Of a DNA stretch of 64,000 bases, positions 45,809 to 56,405 are shown in pieces; the stretch's first letter is position 1; each line of letters starts with the position of its first letter. The DNA comes from Rhynchopus sp. YZ270_cl-10 (Eukaryota; Euglenozoa; Diplonemea; Diplonemida; Diplonemidae): assembly GCA_964035575.1 (NCBI GenBank), contig OZ037863.1, forward strand, positions 660,001 to 724,000, given 5' to 3'. Position numbers and translations under genes: made by a program. Under the pieces are notes generated by a model. It saw only the letters and a program-made list of their open reading frames with translations, ran no database searches and was not told the DNA's origin.

Positions 45809-45943
45809 GTTCTCGTTTCCCTTCAAAATATCTTGAAAAAATTGTGCTCAGAGTTGATGGTGTTTTTTTTTTCTGTACTGTTTTACCCTCCCGCCACAAG
45901 ATCTTTTTTTTTGAGCTTCAACATTTTTTTTAAAACCTTTATA

Positions 45944-45992
45944 CCAGCGCCCGATGAGCGGTGAGGTGTTTGCACTTTCAATTTCTCTTTCT
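45944..45992 (+). repeat. Dispersed repeat B
   Basis: CCAGCGCCCGATGAGCGGTG, then AGGTGTTTGCACTTTCAATT and a pyrimidine tract. Confidence 0.65.
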
Positions 45993-46884
45993 ATTGTGCG
46001 TAGTATCGCATTTAGTGTTTTATTGCGGGGAGGGAGTGTCATCCTGGTAAGAAAAAGGGATGCATTGTTTCCCCTCTCTTCGAGTGATGTTGTGTATGTG
46101 GAATATGACAAATGGACGTGGTTTCGTGGAAATGCTTCGTGACGAGCGGATATTGCGCTAAACATTAGCCCCACGTCCGTGCACGAGGCATATTCATTCT
46201 TCGAGTTTTTTTTGTTTGTTTGTTTGTCTGTATGTTTTGTTTTGTTTTGTTTTCCCTTGGTAACCCCCGCAACACCCAGCAGAGTAGCGCAACCAAGCGC
46301 TCTTTGCTTCCTCGCGCAGAAATCATCAATGGTATACACCCCTGTCTCCCTTCATGGATGAGGCGATGTGCTTACCCCATCTTTTCACGTTTCTTTTCCC
46401 TAATGGCTGCTGTCACTGTATAGCACCATGAGTCGTAGATATTAGTTGAAATCAGTGGCATGTTTTGTTCAGTTTTTTTTCAACTTACCTTCCTTCACCC
46501 CCCTGTAAGGGCAACCGTAGGTGAAGTAAGGTATAGTATTGAAATCGATGTGGGGGGGGAGTAAAGGGTCAATTTTACAAAACCAGATTTTGAGGAAAAT
46601 TTTAGCCGAAAATGGGCCCCACGTATAAGCAACCGGGCTCATATTTCTCAAAATTTAAGTGGTCAAAAAATTGTCCAATTTTCGAGATTGACCCCACCAC
46701 TGCACGGGCGGAGCCCAAAAATGCAAATAAGGACCCTTTTTAATTTGTTCTCTTGAAATGTGTAATTTCATGTTTTCGCGAAAAAAATAACAACTGATCC
46801 TACAAGGGTTGAAGGAAGGTGGTTGAAAACAACAATAACAACAAGGACAAGTAATTGCTAAGAAAAAAACGGGGTGTGCTGTGG

Positions 46885-47136
46885 AAAACTCCGCGCGATT
46901 TTCGAAACCACCGTAGCATCCTGGCGATTTGCTGGGTGGTGCTGATGCGCCTGGTGTGATCGATGTGTTGTAGTCTGTGCATTCTGTGTTCCTTCCGCAC
47001 TGCTCCAACGACGACTACAATGTGGGGACCCTGTGGACAAAAACGAGCTGGACCACGCCGAGCCTGCCGAGCGGGCGTCCAACAACGCTATCGAGCAGAT
47101 GGTGCTGGACGAAGAGGACAGCCCCCCTTCTTGAAC
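46885..47136 (+). pseudogene. Coding-like GC-rich island, possible gene relic
   Basis: Within T-rich spacer this stretch has the base composition of the genes. One frame reads HPGDLLGGADAPGVIDVL before a stop, then SVHSVFLPHCSNDDYNVG. An overlapping frame reads VDKNELDHAEPAERASNNAI and EQMVLDEEDSPPS before a stop. Acidic, varied composition is typical of real coding sequence, but no start and no single frame spans it. A broken host gene or exons with unrecognised introns are both possible. Confidence 0.3.
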
Positions 47137-47465
47137 GTTTCAGATGCTGGCGTCCCAGTGGGTCTGGCAGCGTACGAAGAGCGTAGCATACCTGCAGAAG
47201 AGCAGAATGCTGGGCGTATTGTAGATTATTTCTACAGGATGGAGTTCCACATCACACCCCGTTTTTTTTCCGATAGCAATTACTTGTTTTGTATTGAAAC
47301 CCTAGGGTGTTTGTGTCATGTTCCCAACCCTTTCCCCTGCCAATCTCCAAACCCCATTCCTCTCTCGAACGAACAAGAGAAAGGTGTGCTGACCCATTTT
47401 TGTGTGGCTGATCGTTCTTGAGGGTGGCGTGGGTATGTGTGGGTGTGTGTGTGTGTTTTTTCGAA

Positions 47466-47560
47466 ATGGAAGTAGAACTGCGTGGTTGGGGGGTCCACCC
47501 CGTGGGGGCACCGGTCATTGTACCAAGGTACACTGTCGCGTAGAGGGCTGTCATCATTTG
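47466..47560 (+). repeat. Long-form family C repeat, copy 1
   Basis: ATGGAAGTAGAACTGCGTGG, then GGTCCACCCCGTGGGGGC, then ACCAAG|GTACACTGTCGC. The same extended form recurs at 53845-53945, showing that the C unit can be part of a longer repeat. Confidence 0.7.
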
Positions 47561-48072
47561 CAAAAAAAGCTCCTCCACCGATCCCTGTACCTTCCCGTCC
47601 ACCTTGTTTTTGGTTTTCACTGTGTTTCTCGCTTCGCTTATAATTCAAGAAGAATAATCGCCCCCTGTACTTCAGTCAGCGGCACAAAAAAACCCCCCCT
47701 GGAGTTCAGGTGACGCCTGATAACAGGTGCAATTGTATCCTTGTTGTTCATTTTTTTTTTAAAGGGTTCAGTCAATAATATGACCGCAAACACTTCGTTT
47801 TTCGATACCATTGTTTTCATTTTTTTAAAGAGCAGCTCACCTTGTTGTCGCATTCCTGTTGGGTGGATAATCTCAATGGGCTATTGTGGACACTGCGGGG
47901 AGGTGTGATTTAAAAGTCTTTCCTCAGAACACGGTATCCATGCTTGGGGGTGAACTGCGGCATATTAGCGGGGCACTTTTCGGGGATAGTTAATAATGAC
48001 GACGTATTTCGCGGCCAATTTTGCTACGTACATAGTATTTTTACGTACTACGTGTTTTACTATTTTACTTTA

Positions 48073-48115
48073 AAGGTGACTAAGCACGAGAGGCTTAGGA
48101 TCATCTTAATAAACT
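48073..48115 (+). repeat. Family A repeat, near-consensus
   Basis: AAGGTGACTAAGCACGAGAG, then GCTTAGGATCATCTTAATAA. A diverged copy follows at 48223-48256 (AAGGTGACTCAGCCTGAGG). Confidence 0.75.
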
Positions 48116-48627
48116 TTTCGTTTAAAAGCCGCGTATTACGTACGTACCTAAGGTGTATGTTAATCTTCATTGTTGTTGTTTTTGGCGTTTTTTGCCTCAT
48201 CAATTCCACCCTTCTTTTTTTCAAGGTGACTCAGCCTGAGGCCCATCTTGCAAGCTTCCTTTTTTTATTGCTTATTTTTCAAGTGTGTTTGACATCATCC
48301 TGTTGGTTCAACAGTACCATACAACAAGCTTCAACGTTTTCCCTCCCCTCCGCTCCCCTCCCCCGATAGTCTGAAAATAAACTCCCTCCCTTTTTATTAC
48401 GTAGTTGGTTGTCCCTATCACACCGCTACGTCAACCAGATCGTATCCCCTTAGGTCAAAAATGTCCTCCCTCCCACAAAAAAAATGCTGCACCCCCTCAT
48501 CATTTTTCCCTTTCAAAAAAAATGCCCCAAAAATTTGTTGGAATTTATGGAGAATCATGGGGCCTCCAGAAATAGCAAATTCTTTCATTGATTGTCAGTG
48601 AAGTGCTCTCTGGGGGTTGGGCAACCC

Positions 48628-48700
48628 ATGGAGAACCAGGTGCACTGCGTCCGCCGATGAATGGTGAGGTGTTTTTGCACTTTTCAACCTTCTCTTCCAT
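48628..48700 (+). repeat. Dispersed repeat B
   Basis: ATGGAGAACCAGGTGCACTG, then CGTCCGCCGATGAATGGTGA and TTTTTGCACTTTTCAACC. Confidence 0.7.
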
Positions 48701-48769
48701 TTGATACCTCCAGCGAGGTATCTTGACCCACCAAATTCACCATAATTCTCCTCACACCCTCTTCACTAT

Positions 48770-48877
48770 TGTGATGGGAGCCCATTTGAATACGCAAAAT
48801 ACATCAAAATACATCACAATATACGTGTATTGTGATGTATTTTGATGTATTTTGCGTTCCAATGGGCTCCCATCACA
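48770..48877. mobile_element. 108-bp hairpin element just upstream of WSC gene 1
   Basis: Arms TGTGATGGGAGCCCATTTGA, then AAAATACATCAAAATACATC, are almost perfectly complementary to the right half; the centre is ATACGTGTAT. It ends 59 bases before the ATG at 48937, so it falls in the promoter, leader or processing region. A related CACAATA-rich centre is seen at 7357-7460. Confidence 0.7.
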
Positions 48878-48936
48878 TTACTGCCACCATTCCTCTTCAC
48901 CCCATCTTCACCAAAACAGGGGGGCCTCCTTTTGGG

Positions 48937-50853
48937 ATGAACCTCAAAAGGTTCTTGCTTTTCACATTGTGTTTAGATGTTGTCCGGTCTGTGGATTATG
49001 AGAAGAAATATGTGGGGTGTTATATCGACACTTCTGCAGTGCGGGACTTAGAGGGGGAACGGATTGGCGATGTCCGAGGAACGCAGGACCTCTGTTTGCA
49101 GTGGTGCACGACGGAGGCGATGGGTGGCCCGTTCCGCTACTTTGGCCTGCAGTTCTCGCATGAGTGTTACTGCGGGAATACCTATGGGATGTATGGGGAG
49201 GATGCGGCAGGGTGCACGTTGCCGTGTAATGCAGACGCAACGCAGTGGTGTGGCGGCTTCAACCGCAACTCCGTCTGGGAAGCTGTCCCCATCACCCCGG
49301 CACCCCCCACCGACCCACCGGCAACAAACCCGCCAGCCACCCCTGCGCCTTCAACATTACCACCAAAAACTTCGGCTCCCGATACCGCAATACCCACCGC
49401 CGTCCCCACTGCCGTCCCCACCGCCGTCCCCACTGCCATTCCCACCGCAATACCTACCACAATACCAACGGCAATTCCAACTGCAATCCCAACAGCACCG
49501 CCCACCACCATCCCAACCGCAACCCCAACATCAGCACCAACCCTTTCACCTACCATTTCTCCAACGGCCAGCCCATCACAGCCACCAGCCACCTTAACAC
49601 CAGCAACAACACCTCCAACCACAACACCACCCACACTGACAGAAGAACCCGACGTCTTCGCCGTGGACAACGAAACCGTTGAGCACATTCTCCCCGGGGC
49701 GACGTCGTGGGGGGTGGGGGTGGTCTCTGTTGCCTCCACGGTCTCGCATGGGTTTACGACAGGCGCCGCGATGCGGGTCGTTCTGCTGACGTCCAGCTGC
49801 CCTGCGGAGGTGGATACGATACCGAGACTCCTACATCCAACAGGGATTGATATCATGGACAGCCCTGCCTTAGGTGCCGCCGTCATGAACGTCGTTATCG
49901 TTGCTGCCTCCTCGCTCCTCTCTGTTGCAGTGTACTATACACTAAAGCTAGCTGTCCCAGCCTGCGCAGCGCACAACAGCGACCTCTTGGGGCTGCTCCG
50001 GCTTCCCTCTGCACCGCTCTTCATATTCCAATATCTGTTTCAAGGGACAACGCTTGCTGGGATGATTCTTATTGTCACAGTGCAGTCTACCTTTCATGCG
50101 GTAGTGGGGATTGTTGTGTTGTGTGGCTGCGCTTGCGTGACGTATGCATTGTGGCACGCTATCACAGCGAATGTGCCCACCATGGCGTGTTATGCGAAGT
50201 GTGTGAATCGGCAGTCAGTGCTCTCGGTTCTTGCGTTGGGGGAAGGGGAGTGGGTGAATCTGCTTGAAGATAGGGATTGGGTGCACAGTTATGCTTCTGT
50301 GATTCGAACGTATAAGCAAGCCCCGGTGTGGTATATTGTTGTGGAGTTTGCAGCAAGCTTTGCGTTGTCTGGTGTATTCAGTTTGGGAGCGGAGACGAAG
50401 ATAGGATGTGGGCATCAACGTTGTGCTGCGGCAACGGTGTTTTGGTTTTTGCTTGGGTTGGAGGCGTTGGTGTGGCCGCATGCAAAACAGCGTGACTCCG
50501 CTTCCGATGTTGTCCTGCTTGGACTCCAGTCTGTCGCCATGGCATTGCAGGCTGGTTACTTCTACGGCGCAGATGAGTCGCTCTTCCTTCTGTCTTCGTA
50601 TCTTCTTCTGTTGTCCACAGCAGTGCTTCTCGTGAAGGCCGTATGGGATGTGACGTCTGAGGTCTATATTATCTGCTCAGGGCGGAGAACGGCGCTCCAA
50701 GCGGATGTGTACCGAACCCTGCATCTGGAGCGTACCCTCAACATTCGAGACACAGAGGCGAGCAACAGCAGCAGCGGGCAGATCTCGATCTTCACGGCAA
50801 CAACGCCTTCGATGGGAATGCTGTTTCCTTGTCCAAGTACGGTGGAGTTGTGA
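48937..50853 (+). CDS. WSC-domain multi-TM surface protein 1
   Basis: 638 residues from the ATG at 48937. This start gives a signal peptide (MNLKRFLLFTLCLDVVRS) and avoids reading an upstream hairpin as protein. A WSC domain, a Cys-rich fold thought to bind carbohydrate, spans about 25-117: YVGCYIDTS, LCLQWC, FGLQFSHECYCG and CNADATQWCGG. A Pro/Thr stalk with PTAVPTAIPT units follows (120-240). The membrane part has about seven hydrophobic helices (near 257-275, 315-337, 358-382, 386-408, 465-483, 496-512 and 524-572, the last possibly two). Motifs shared with the two paralogues: MRVVLL, RLPSAP, GEGEWVN (435-441), WYIVVEF, GCGH (490-493), PHAKQRD (514-520), EVYIICSG. I cannot assign the membrane module to a named family. 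A receptor, adhesion or channel role is inference. Confidence 0.85.
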   Translation: MNLKRFLLFTLCLDVVRSVDYEKKYVGCYIDTSAVRDLEGERIGDVRGTQDLCLQWCTTEAMGGPFRYFGLQFSHECYCGNTYGMYGEDAAGCTLPCNADATQWCGGFNRNSVWEAVPITPAPPTDPPATNPPATPAPSTLPPKTSAPDTAIPTAVPTAVPTAVPTAIPTAIPTTIPTAIPTAIPTAPPTTIPTATPTSAPTLSPTISPTASPSQPPATLTPATTPPTTTPPTLTEEPDVFAVDNETVEHILPGATSWGVGVVSVASTVSHGFTTGAAMRVVLLTSSCPAEVDTIPRLLHPTGIDIMDSPALGAAVMNVVIVAASSLLSVAVYYTLKLAVPACAAHNSDLLGLLRLPSAPLFIFQYLFQGTTLAGMILIVTVQSTFHAVVGIVVLCGCACVTYALWHAITANVPTMACYAKCVNRQSVLSVLALGEGEWVNLLEDRDWVHSYASVIRTYKQAPVWYIVVEFAASFALSGVFSLGAETKIGCGHQRCAAATVFWFLLGLEALVWPHAKQRDSASDVVLLGLQSVAMALQAGYFYGADESLFLLSSYLLLLSTAVLLVKAVWDVTSEVYIICSGRRTALQADVYRTLHLERTLNIRDTEASNSSSGQISIFTATTPSMGMLFPCPSTVEL

Positions 50854-50885
50854 GGGAAGTCTGCTTTTTTTGGGGGGGAGGGAGG

Positions 50886-51027
50886 CACAGCAGAGAATAA
50901 GACTCGGGGACCCGGGACCGGGGACCCGGTTATTCTCAGCCGGACTGGGACCCGGTACCGGGACCTGGACCAGGACCTTGACCAGGACTGGGACCAGGAC
51001 CGGGTACCCGGCTTATTCTCTGCTGTG
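50886..51027. mobile_element. 142-bp inverted-repeat element with 8-bp duplication
   Basis: Terminal repeats CACAGCAGAGAATAAG and CTTATTCTCTGCTGTG are a perfect pair. GAGGGAGG precedes and follows the element, an 8-bp duplication fitting a hAT-type insertion, although the site is low-complexity. The interior is made of GGGACC and CCAGGAC units. Confidence 0.7.
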
Positions 51028-51228
51028 GAGGGAGGGAGGGATTTGGGGGGGTGGGGAAAGAGGTTACAAAAAGGAGGTAAGAGAGTTGCCTTTTGTAATC
51101 AGGTGAGAGGTGTAAAGCAAAAAGGGGAAAAGGGGGGCGTTTTCTTGTCAACATTTTTCTCTCTCTCTTTTTATCGGTATTCTTTCTTGTTGTCTTTTTT
51201 GTTTTGTTTTGTTCATCTCTGAGGATCT

Positions 51229-51314
51229 ACCTGATTTTTACCCCGCGTATAGCACCGTATAGGACGTATAGGGCTGAATCCCGTTTTTTTTTTTTTTTTG
51301 GGGTAAAATCAGGT
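51229..51314. mobile_element. Hairpin element, copy 2 (86 bp, diverged)
   Basis: Begins ACCTGATTTTTACCCCGCGT and ends GGGGTAAAATCAGGT, the same ends as 34459-34558. The right arm is partly replaced by a T tract. Confidence 0.7.
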
Positions 51315-51863
51315 GGAGGATGTTGCAGATCTCAAAGTACAAAAAAAAGGGGGGGTTGATACCACCCCGACCTACGATTTGTTGTTTTTGTTGTTGTTGT
51401 TGTTCAATTATATGAGCAACGTGGCATATACACAGATTCATCCTGCAAGCTTTTTTCATTACTTCGTTGGAGCTGTTGCGTTTTTTAAAAAAATTCTTGG
51501 TCACAGACCTGTGCTCTATCAACGATGGTAATGGAGGCCTGTGAGTAGGTTCCTTCGTTGGTTCCGAAAGCGTCGGCATGCTGGGATGTGTGGTATATGG
51601 GAAAAGGTGCGTTTATGAATTCAGATTTTTTTTCTCTTTTTTTGGCAAATTGCTATTCCAGTAATGTTGTCTAGGGTGTGTGTGTGTGTGTGTTCGAGAG
51701 GTGTGAATAGTTTCCCGAGAGGGGAATGTTTATTACCCAGAAGTGTGCGTAGTACTGCGAGTTGCATTTCATTTAAGCCTTCTTTTTTTTGTTTGTTTTG
51801 ATAATTTGTTGGAGTAGTGTAGCTGTCTATATGGCAGCTACACTACTCAGAGAGTCTGCTTTT

Positions 51864-51915
51864 CAGTGCCCTGCGTCCGCCGATGAACGGTGATCATTTG
51901 CACTTTCAGCTTCTC
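51864..51915 (+). repeat. Dispersed repeat B
   Basis: GTGCCCTGCGTCCGCCGATG, then AACGGTGATCATTTGCACTT. It is followed by a pyrimidine tract ending ACTCAG. Confidence 0.7.
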
Positions 51916-51964
51916 CCCATTTTCTTTTTATTTTAAATACTCAGGTCACCCCCTTCCTTTAATA

Positions 51965-52038
51965 GGCACTCCTGTGCTAATACAGAAAGTATCAGTCAAG
52001 GCTGTCCTTGCAGACGCATGCCAAAGCGGCCGCTACTT
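51965..52038 (+). repeat. Repeat F, copy 1
   Basis: GGCACTCCTGTGCTAATACA, then GAAAGTATCAGTCAAGGCTG and TCCTTGCAGACGCATGCC. Copy 2 at 52692-52765 differs at only a few positions. Confidence 0.75.
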
Positions 52039-52077
52039 TTGTGTTTATGTTGATTGCGCTGCAACCTTCGATTATAC

Positions 52078-52249
52078 TTACATGGATATCATCCGTTACC
52101 GGGTATTTGGGTATTACCGGGTTTTTTTTGCAAATCCCGAAACCAAACGACAAAAAGAAGTAACTTTTACCCGGTAATGCCACGGAAAATACTCGGTAGT
52201 GACAACTGAAAAACCCGGTAATTCCCGCGTAACGGATGCATCCATGTAA
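52078..52249. mobile_element. 172-bp inverted-repeat element
   Basis: Ends TTACATGGAT...CATCCGTTAC and inverted GTAACGGATGCATCCATGTA. The inner arms contain TACCGGG and CCCGGTA blocks. No frame. Confidence 0.65.
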
Positions 52250-52284
52250 TTGTTATTGGTACGATTATTATTGCATTTTGTTTT

Positions 52285-52328
52285 AAGGTGACCAAGCGCT
52301 GTGCGGCTTAGGTGCATCTTGCGAATCA
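52285..52328 (+). repeat. Family A repeat
   Basis: AAGGTGACCAAGCGCTGTGC, then GGCTTAGGTGCATCTTGCGA. Confidence 0.65.
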
Positions 52329-52691
52329 TTATTTTTTTCCTTTGGGGTTTTCCACTATGAGATAGCACCCAGTTCTTTTACGCTCCCCCCTTTTTTTATA
52401 TCATTTCCTTCTTCTTTCATTTTTCTTCGATTTTATCACTTCGATTTGCCCTGTATTGTGGTTTTGTTTTGTTTAGTTCCGTTCCTTATGAGGTGCTCTG
52501 TGAGTGTGAAGTTGTGCCCATCTGGTATGTGTTTTTGGCTGTTTTTCGCGACACAACAAAGAGAGATCTCCCCCTTTTTTTTATAGCTCTTTTCTCTCTG
52601 TCTTTTGATCTCTCTCCACTACCCAATCCTGTTGAAGGGAAGCAATTTCCCGCCTGCTCGGGAAGTTGCATCAGGTAGTTCCCCGACTTTA

Positions 52692-52765
52692 AAAGGCACT
52701 TGTGTGTTTGATACAGAAAGTATCGGTCGAGGCTGTCCTTACAGACGCATGCCAAAGCGCGCCGC
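52692..52765 (+). repeat. Repeat F, copy 2
   Basis: GGCACTTGTGTGTTTGATAC, then AGAAAGTATCGGTCGAGGCT and GTCCTTACAGACGCATGCCA. Confidence 0.75.
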
Positions 52766-52921
52766 CACGGTGTGGACTTTTGATTGAAGTTTCATCATTG
52801 TACTAGCCCACCCGGCTGCCAGAGGTCCGTACTCCAGTTTCCTCACCTCGGGGCCTCAAAGGCTTCGCTGGCGAGGGCTCCAGCAGGTCCCTCTACACGT
52901 GGTGTGTTCGTCTTTTTTTTT

Positions 52922-52963
52922 AGGTGGCTAAGCACGAGAGGCTTAGGATCATCTTATAAACTT
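52922..52963 (+). repeat. Family A repeat with complete intron-like ends
   Basis: TTTTAG|GTGGCTAAGCACGA, then GAGGCTTAGGATCATCTTAT, then a T/C tract ending TTCCAG at 52979. This is the clearest donor-to-acceptor unit, about 57 bp in all. Confidence 0.75.
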
Positions 52964-53172
52964 TTCTTTTTTTTCCAGCACCCAAGAGAGCATTCCCAGG
53001 TATTAAGAGCTCAGGGCTTGCGCCCTTTGTTGCCTGGGGGTGTCACCCCATCTGATGGGTAGTTTACATAATCATATCCCGGTTCTGAACGTAGTTTTCA
53101 TTATTTCTTAATATTGGTCATGTCAGCCAATGCAGGCAGATAAGCACCCCACCATCAGTTTTTCTTTTTTCC

Positions 53173-53216
53173 AAGATCACTAAGCACACACGAGGCTTAG
53201 GTTATCTTGCAAACCT
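53173..53216 (+). repeat. Family A repeat
   Basis: AAGATCACTAAGCACACACG, then AGGCTTAGGTTATCTTGCAA. Confidence 0.65.
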
Positions 53217-53248
53217 TTATCATTTTTTTATTTTTTTTTGCACATTCA

Positions 53249-53580
53249 ACATGGTTGTACAAAGTACTCGAAGAGTATCGAGTACTCGAAAACGAAAAAA
53301 AGGCCACTCGACACTCGAGTACTCGCCCGACCCATATTTTTTTTCTTTTCAATTTACTCGTTCTGGCACTCGAGTACTCGAACGAGTGGAAAAAAGTCTC
53401 GAGTACTCGGCCGAGTACTGTTTTTTTTTCCACTTTTTTCCACTCGTTCGAGTACCCGAGTGCCAGAACGAGTAAATTGAAAAGAAAAAAAATATGGGTC
53501 GGGCGAGTACTCGAGTGTCGAGTGGCCTTTTTTTCGTTTTCGAGTACTCGATACTCTTCGAGTACTTTGTACAACCATGT
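53249..53580. mobile_element. 332-bp near-perfect palindrome
   Basis: Both halves read ACATGGTTGTACAAAGTACT, then CGAAGAGTATCGAGTACTCG, and continue as near-exact complements to a centre near 53414. CGAGTACTCG units recur within the arms. The arms are so similar that the same protein frame appears on both strands. Such long palindromes are unstable, implying recent origin. Confidence 0.85.
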
Positions 53581-53770
53581 CTGCTCTACAGAGGGAATTA
53601 AAAAAGAAAAATGTGTCCCCTCAAAGCCAACGTTTCATTTCATTCCTGAGTCCCATTATTATGACCCTACCTTTCGGCAAATTTCGTCTCGGTCTGGAGG
53701 AACCGATGCATGAATTTTTCCGTCGAACACGAACCCGAGGCCTTCGTCTGTTATAAACCCTTTTGTTAAT

Positions 53771-53945
53771 GTGCCTGAGTCCACCGATGCGCAGTGAGGC
53801 ATTTGCACTTTCAGCTCTTTATTTGTGATACGTAAACCACGAAAATGGATTGTAGGACTGCATGGTTAGGGTGTCCACCCCACGGTACAGCCGGTCATTG
53901 TACCAAGGTACTCTGTTCACGAGAGGGCTGTTGTATTTCAAGTCA
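53771..53945 (+). repeat. Repeat B followed by long-form family C repeat
   Basis: Repeat B (GTGCCTGAGTCCACCGATGC, then TGAGGCATTTGCACTTTCAG) at 53771-53820. Long-form C at 53845-53945 (ATGGATTGTAGGACTGCATG, then ACCAAG|GTACTCTGTTCA). Confidence 0.7.
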
Positions 53946-54363
53946 ACTTTTTTTTTTATGTGTCACCCCCTCACATAGAACTTCTCTGACAGTTTGTTCC
54001 ACAGTCCTACAGCATGTTGCGCCATTCCCACCGCTCAGTACGTATGAAGGTGAGGATGGGTCATGTCAACAAGTTGAAATGGTTTGACATTCTACAGATG
54101 CATGCGAGACCGCTTGGTAGAAGTGGCACTGTGCCAGCATCCATCCGCCTTGAAGTGTCTGCACGTTATCAAATTCACTCTTTTTTGCAGAGAAGAACAA
54201 AATATCAGGGACAGTATAATGACTACGACTTCCCCTTTTGCCAGTTATGCGTACGTTTTGTTTGGAGGAAGGCAACATTCCTCTTTTAGCCCACCGACTC
54301 CATTTTCTTGGAGTTTCCAGGACCGCACAGTTGCCCAACGTTCCCTAAAAGGAACGAAAAAAA

Positions 54364-54420
54364 AGGTGGAGATTGCACAACTGGCAAACACAACCGAGGC
54401 AACTACACTAATTTATCAAA
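54364..54420 (+). repeat. Dispersed repeat M
   Basis: AAG|GTGGAGATTGCACAACT, then AACACAACCGAGGCAACTAC. A diverged family A unit follows at 54455-54500 (GGTAACCAAGCACGAACAGC). Confidence 0.7.
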
Positions 54421-54596
54421 AAAAAACAAAGTTTTCAAATATCCACGCCCACTTAGGGTAACCAAGCACGAACAGCTTAGCACCCTAATCATTTTACTGA
54501 CCAGTTTTGGTGCCTCATTTCTTCATACCATTTTTCAACCCTCTCCTTTCAAATTTAATATCAGACCCCTTTCCTTCCCCCCCACCACATTTTTTT

Positions 54597-54656
54597 TGCA
54601 AACCTTTCCCCTCATCCCTCTTCACATCTCCCCCTTCTTAACCGCCTCTCCTACAG
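54597..54656 (+). promoter_or_regulatory. Candidate splice acceptor upstream of WSC gene 2
   Basis: A long C/T run ending CCTCTCCTACAG, 84 bases before the ATG. Confidence 0.3.
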
Positions 54657-54740
54657 AAATTCGTTTTTATTGCACCCCTCAAACGGTTTAAATTTTTCTC
54701 TAAGATCCCTCAAATTCTCCTCTTTAACCTTTTCTTTTAA

Positions 54741-56405
54741 ATGATTGTATTGCTTCGAGCTTCTATTGTTTTGTTATTGATTGAAAATGTTTTTGGTGAG
54801 TTTGTTGAGTTGCAATATGCTGGGTGCTGGAAGGACTCTCCTTCTGACCGAGACCTTGGAGGGGCGAGGGTTGACCGTACTGCAAGCTCGGTTCTGCTGT
54901 GCGCCTCTTTTTGCACAAACGGCACGGAATTTGCGTATCCTTACTTTGGTTTGCAGCAGAGCTGGTGTTACTGTGGGGTTTCCTATGGGAGTTATGGGAG
55001 ACTCCCGGAATCAGAGTGTTCACCGTGTATAAATCAGAGTACATTGTGTGGAGGGAAAGACAAGAATTCGGTATTCAAAATGGATGTAGAATTTTCTGAA
55101 TTGCCAGAGGTGCGAGGTAGTGGTGACTTAGCGTTGGGTGTGGCTGCGGTGGTGGTGGGGATGTGGGTTTCTTCTGGGTTTGCGCCGGGAGGGGTGATGC
55201 GGGTTGCGTTGCTGTCCTGCGGTGAGGTGCCAATGATATTAAACCCAACGGGGTTGACGGTTGGGGGGAGTGAAATGGGGGGTGCGGGGTTGGCAGCGTT
55301 TTTGGTGGCGATTAGTGTGGCGCTGCTCTGCGCGCTTCTCCTCTATGCGGCGAACGACAGCAAAGAGCGCCTCTGCGACACCGTCTCCACCTCGGACATC
55401 CAAGGCCTCCTCCGCCTCCCCTCCCTCCCTCTCCTCATCTACCAGCTCTGTTACACCAGTCTCTCCCTCGGGGTGGTCCCTCTCCTGCAACTGCCTCTTT
55501 GGTACCGTCTGTTAGGTGTTCTCTTGGCATCTGTCTGCATTGCAGTTCCCTTTGTCGTTTTTCGTCTTATAAAATCTAATGTTCCGGACCACGGAATCTA
55601 CGCCAAAGCAAAGAGAGGAGTGCTGTTGCGCGCGTTTATCGGTTCAGGGGAATGGGTGAACCTCAGACCAACCACATTGTTTACGCAACGGCATTTTTCG
55701 ACGGTGCATTCTTATCGACAGCCGTTGGCTTGGTTTATTATTCTAGAGTTTTGCACTACATTTGCTCTTGGTCTTATTAAAGGGTTGTCAGCAGAGGCAG
55801 ATACGGTAGGATGTGGGCATGCCTCTATAGCAATGGGGTTTGTTTTGATGGTACTGTTTATGGTAAAAGCGGTGTTGCAGCCGCATGCGAGGAAGCGTGA
55901 TAACATTACAGATTTGATGGTTCTGGCATTGCAGATTGCGGTGTGTGGTGACATAGCGGTCGGGCAGTATGGTGAGGGATCAACTATGTCAGAAGCTTTG
56001 GTGACAATGGTGTATGTCATATTGTTGTTAAAGGTGTTGTGCGATGCAGGGTGTGAAGTGTATATCGCGTGTAGTGGGAGAAGGAGGAGGCTGCAGAAGG
56101 ACATTTATGTGCAGGATGCTGCTCTGCCTGCGGATGCGTTGTCGTTGGGGAGTTGCGAGACGTTGACAGCGTATCTGCCTGGAGTAGGGTCATCGCAGGG
56201 TATGGTCCCGATGGAGGCAGGTGAACGGCAGTCATCCTTCCTGATAGGTGGTGGTGGCTCATCCTTCACAGATGCGCGCACCTCAGCTACCCCCACCCAC
56301 CCTGCGCTGCTCTCCTGTGTCAGCAACGGCAGTCTCATTCAACTGCCGTACTCTCTCAAGCACATCAACCCCCATACTTCACAGTCGATGGCGTCCTTGC
56401 TTTGA
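54741..56405 (+). CDS. WSC-domain multi-TM surface protein 2
   Basis: 554 residues; paralogue of the genes at 48.9 and 60.2 kb. Signal peptide MIVLLRASIVLLLIENVFG. WSC domain about 25-113 with YAGCWKDSP, VLLCASFC, FGLQQSWCYCG and STLCGGKDKNS. Unlike its neighbours it has no Pro/Thr stalk: the WSC domain joins the membrane part almost directly, making it the shortest of the three. Conserved membrane-module motifs: MRVALL (153-158), NPTG (168-171), RLPSLP (225-230), GSGEWVN (301-307), YRQPLAWFIILEF (325-337), GCGH (357-360), PHARKRD (381-387), EVYIACSGRRRRLQKDIY (439-456). About seven hydrophobic helices. The C-terminal 100 residues are polar and probably cytoplasmic. No introns. Confidence 0.85.
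   Translation: MIVLLRASIVLLLIENVFGEFVELQYAGCWKDSPSDRDLGGARVDRTASSVLLCASFCTNGTEFAYPYFGLQQSWCYCGVSYGSYGRLPESECSPCINQSTLCGGKDKNSVFKMDVEFSELPEVRGSGDLALGVAAVVVGMWVSSGFAPGGVMRVALLSCGEVPMILNPTGLTVGGSEMGGAGLAAFLVAISVALLCALLLYAANDSKERLCDTVSTSDIQGLLRLPSLPLLIYQLCYTSLSLGVVPLLQLPLWYRLLGVLLASVCIAVPFVVFRLIKSNVPDHGIYAKAKRGVLLRAFIGSGEWVNLRPTTLFTQRHFSTVHSYRQPLAWFIILEFCTTFALGLIKGLSAEADTVGCGHASIAMGFVLMVLFMVKAVLQPHARKRDNITDLMVLALQIAVCGDIAVGQYGEGSTMSEALVTMVYVILLLKVLCDAGCEVYIACSGRRRRLQKDIYVQDAALPADALSLGSCETLTAYLPGVGSSQGMVPMEAGERQSSFLIGGGGSSFTDARTSATPTHPALLSCVSNGSLIQLPYSLKHINPHTSQSMASLL

Larger units (their letters stand above)
45809..48769. other. Spacer between astacin 2 and the first WSC gene
   Basis: Contains repeat B copies (45944, 48628), repeat N on the - strand (46661-46730), a GC-rich coding-like island (46.9-47.15 kb), a C-type repeat with an extended 5' part (47466-47560) and two family A repeats (48073, 48223). 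No whole gene is recognised. Confidence 0.5.
50854..54740. other. Spacer between WSC genes 1 and 2
   Basis: Densely packed with small elements and repeats, listed separately. No gene is recognised. Confidence 0.5.
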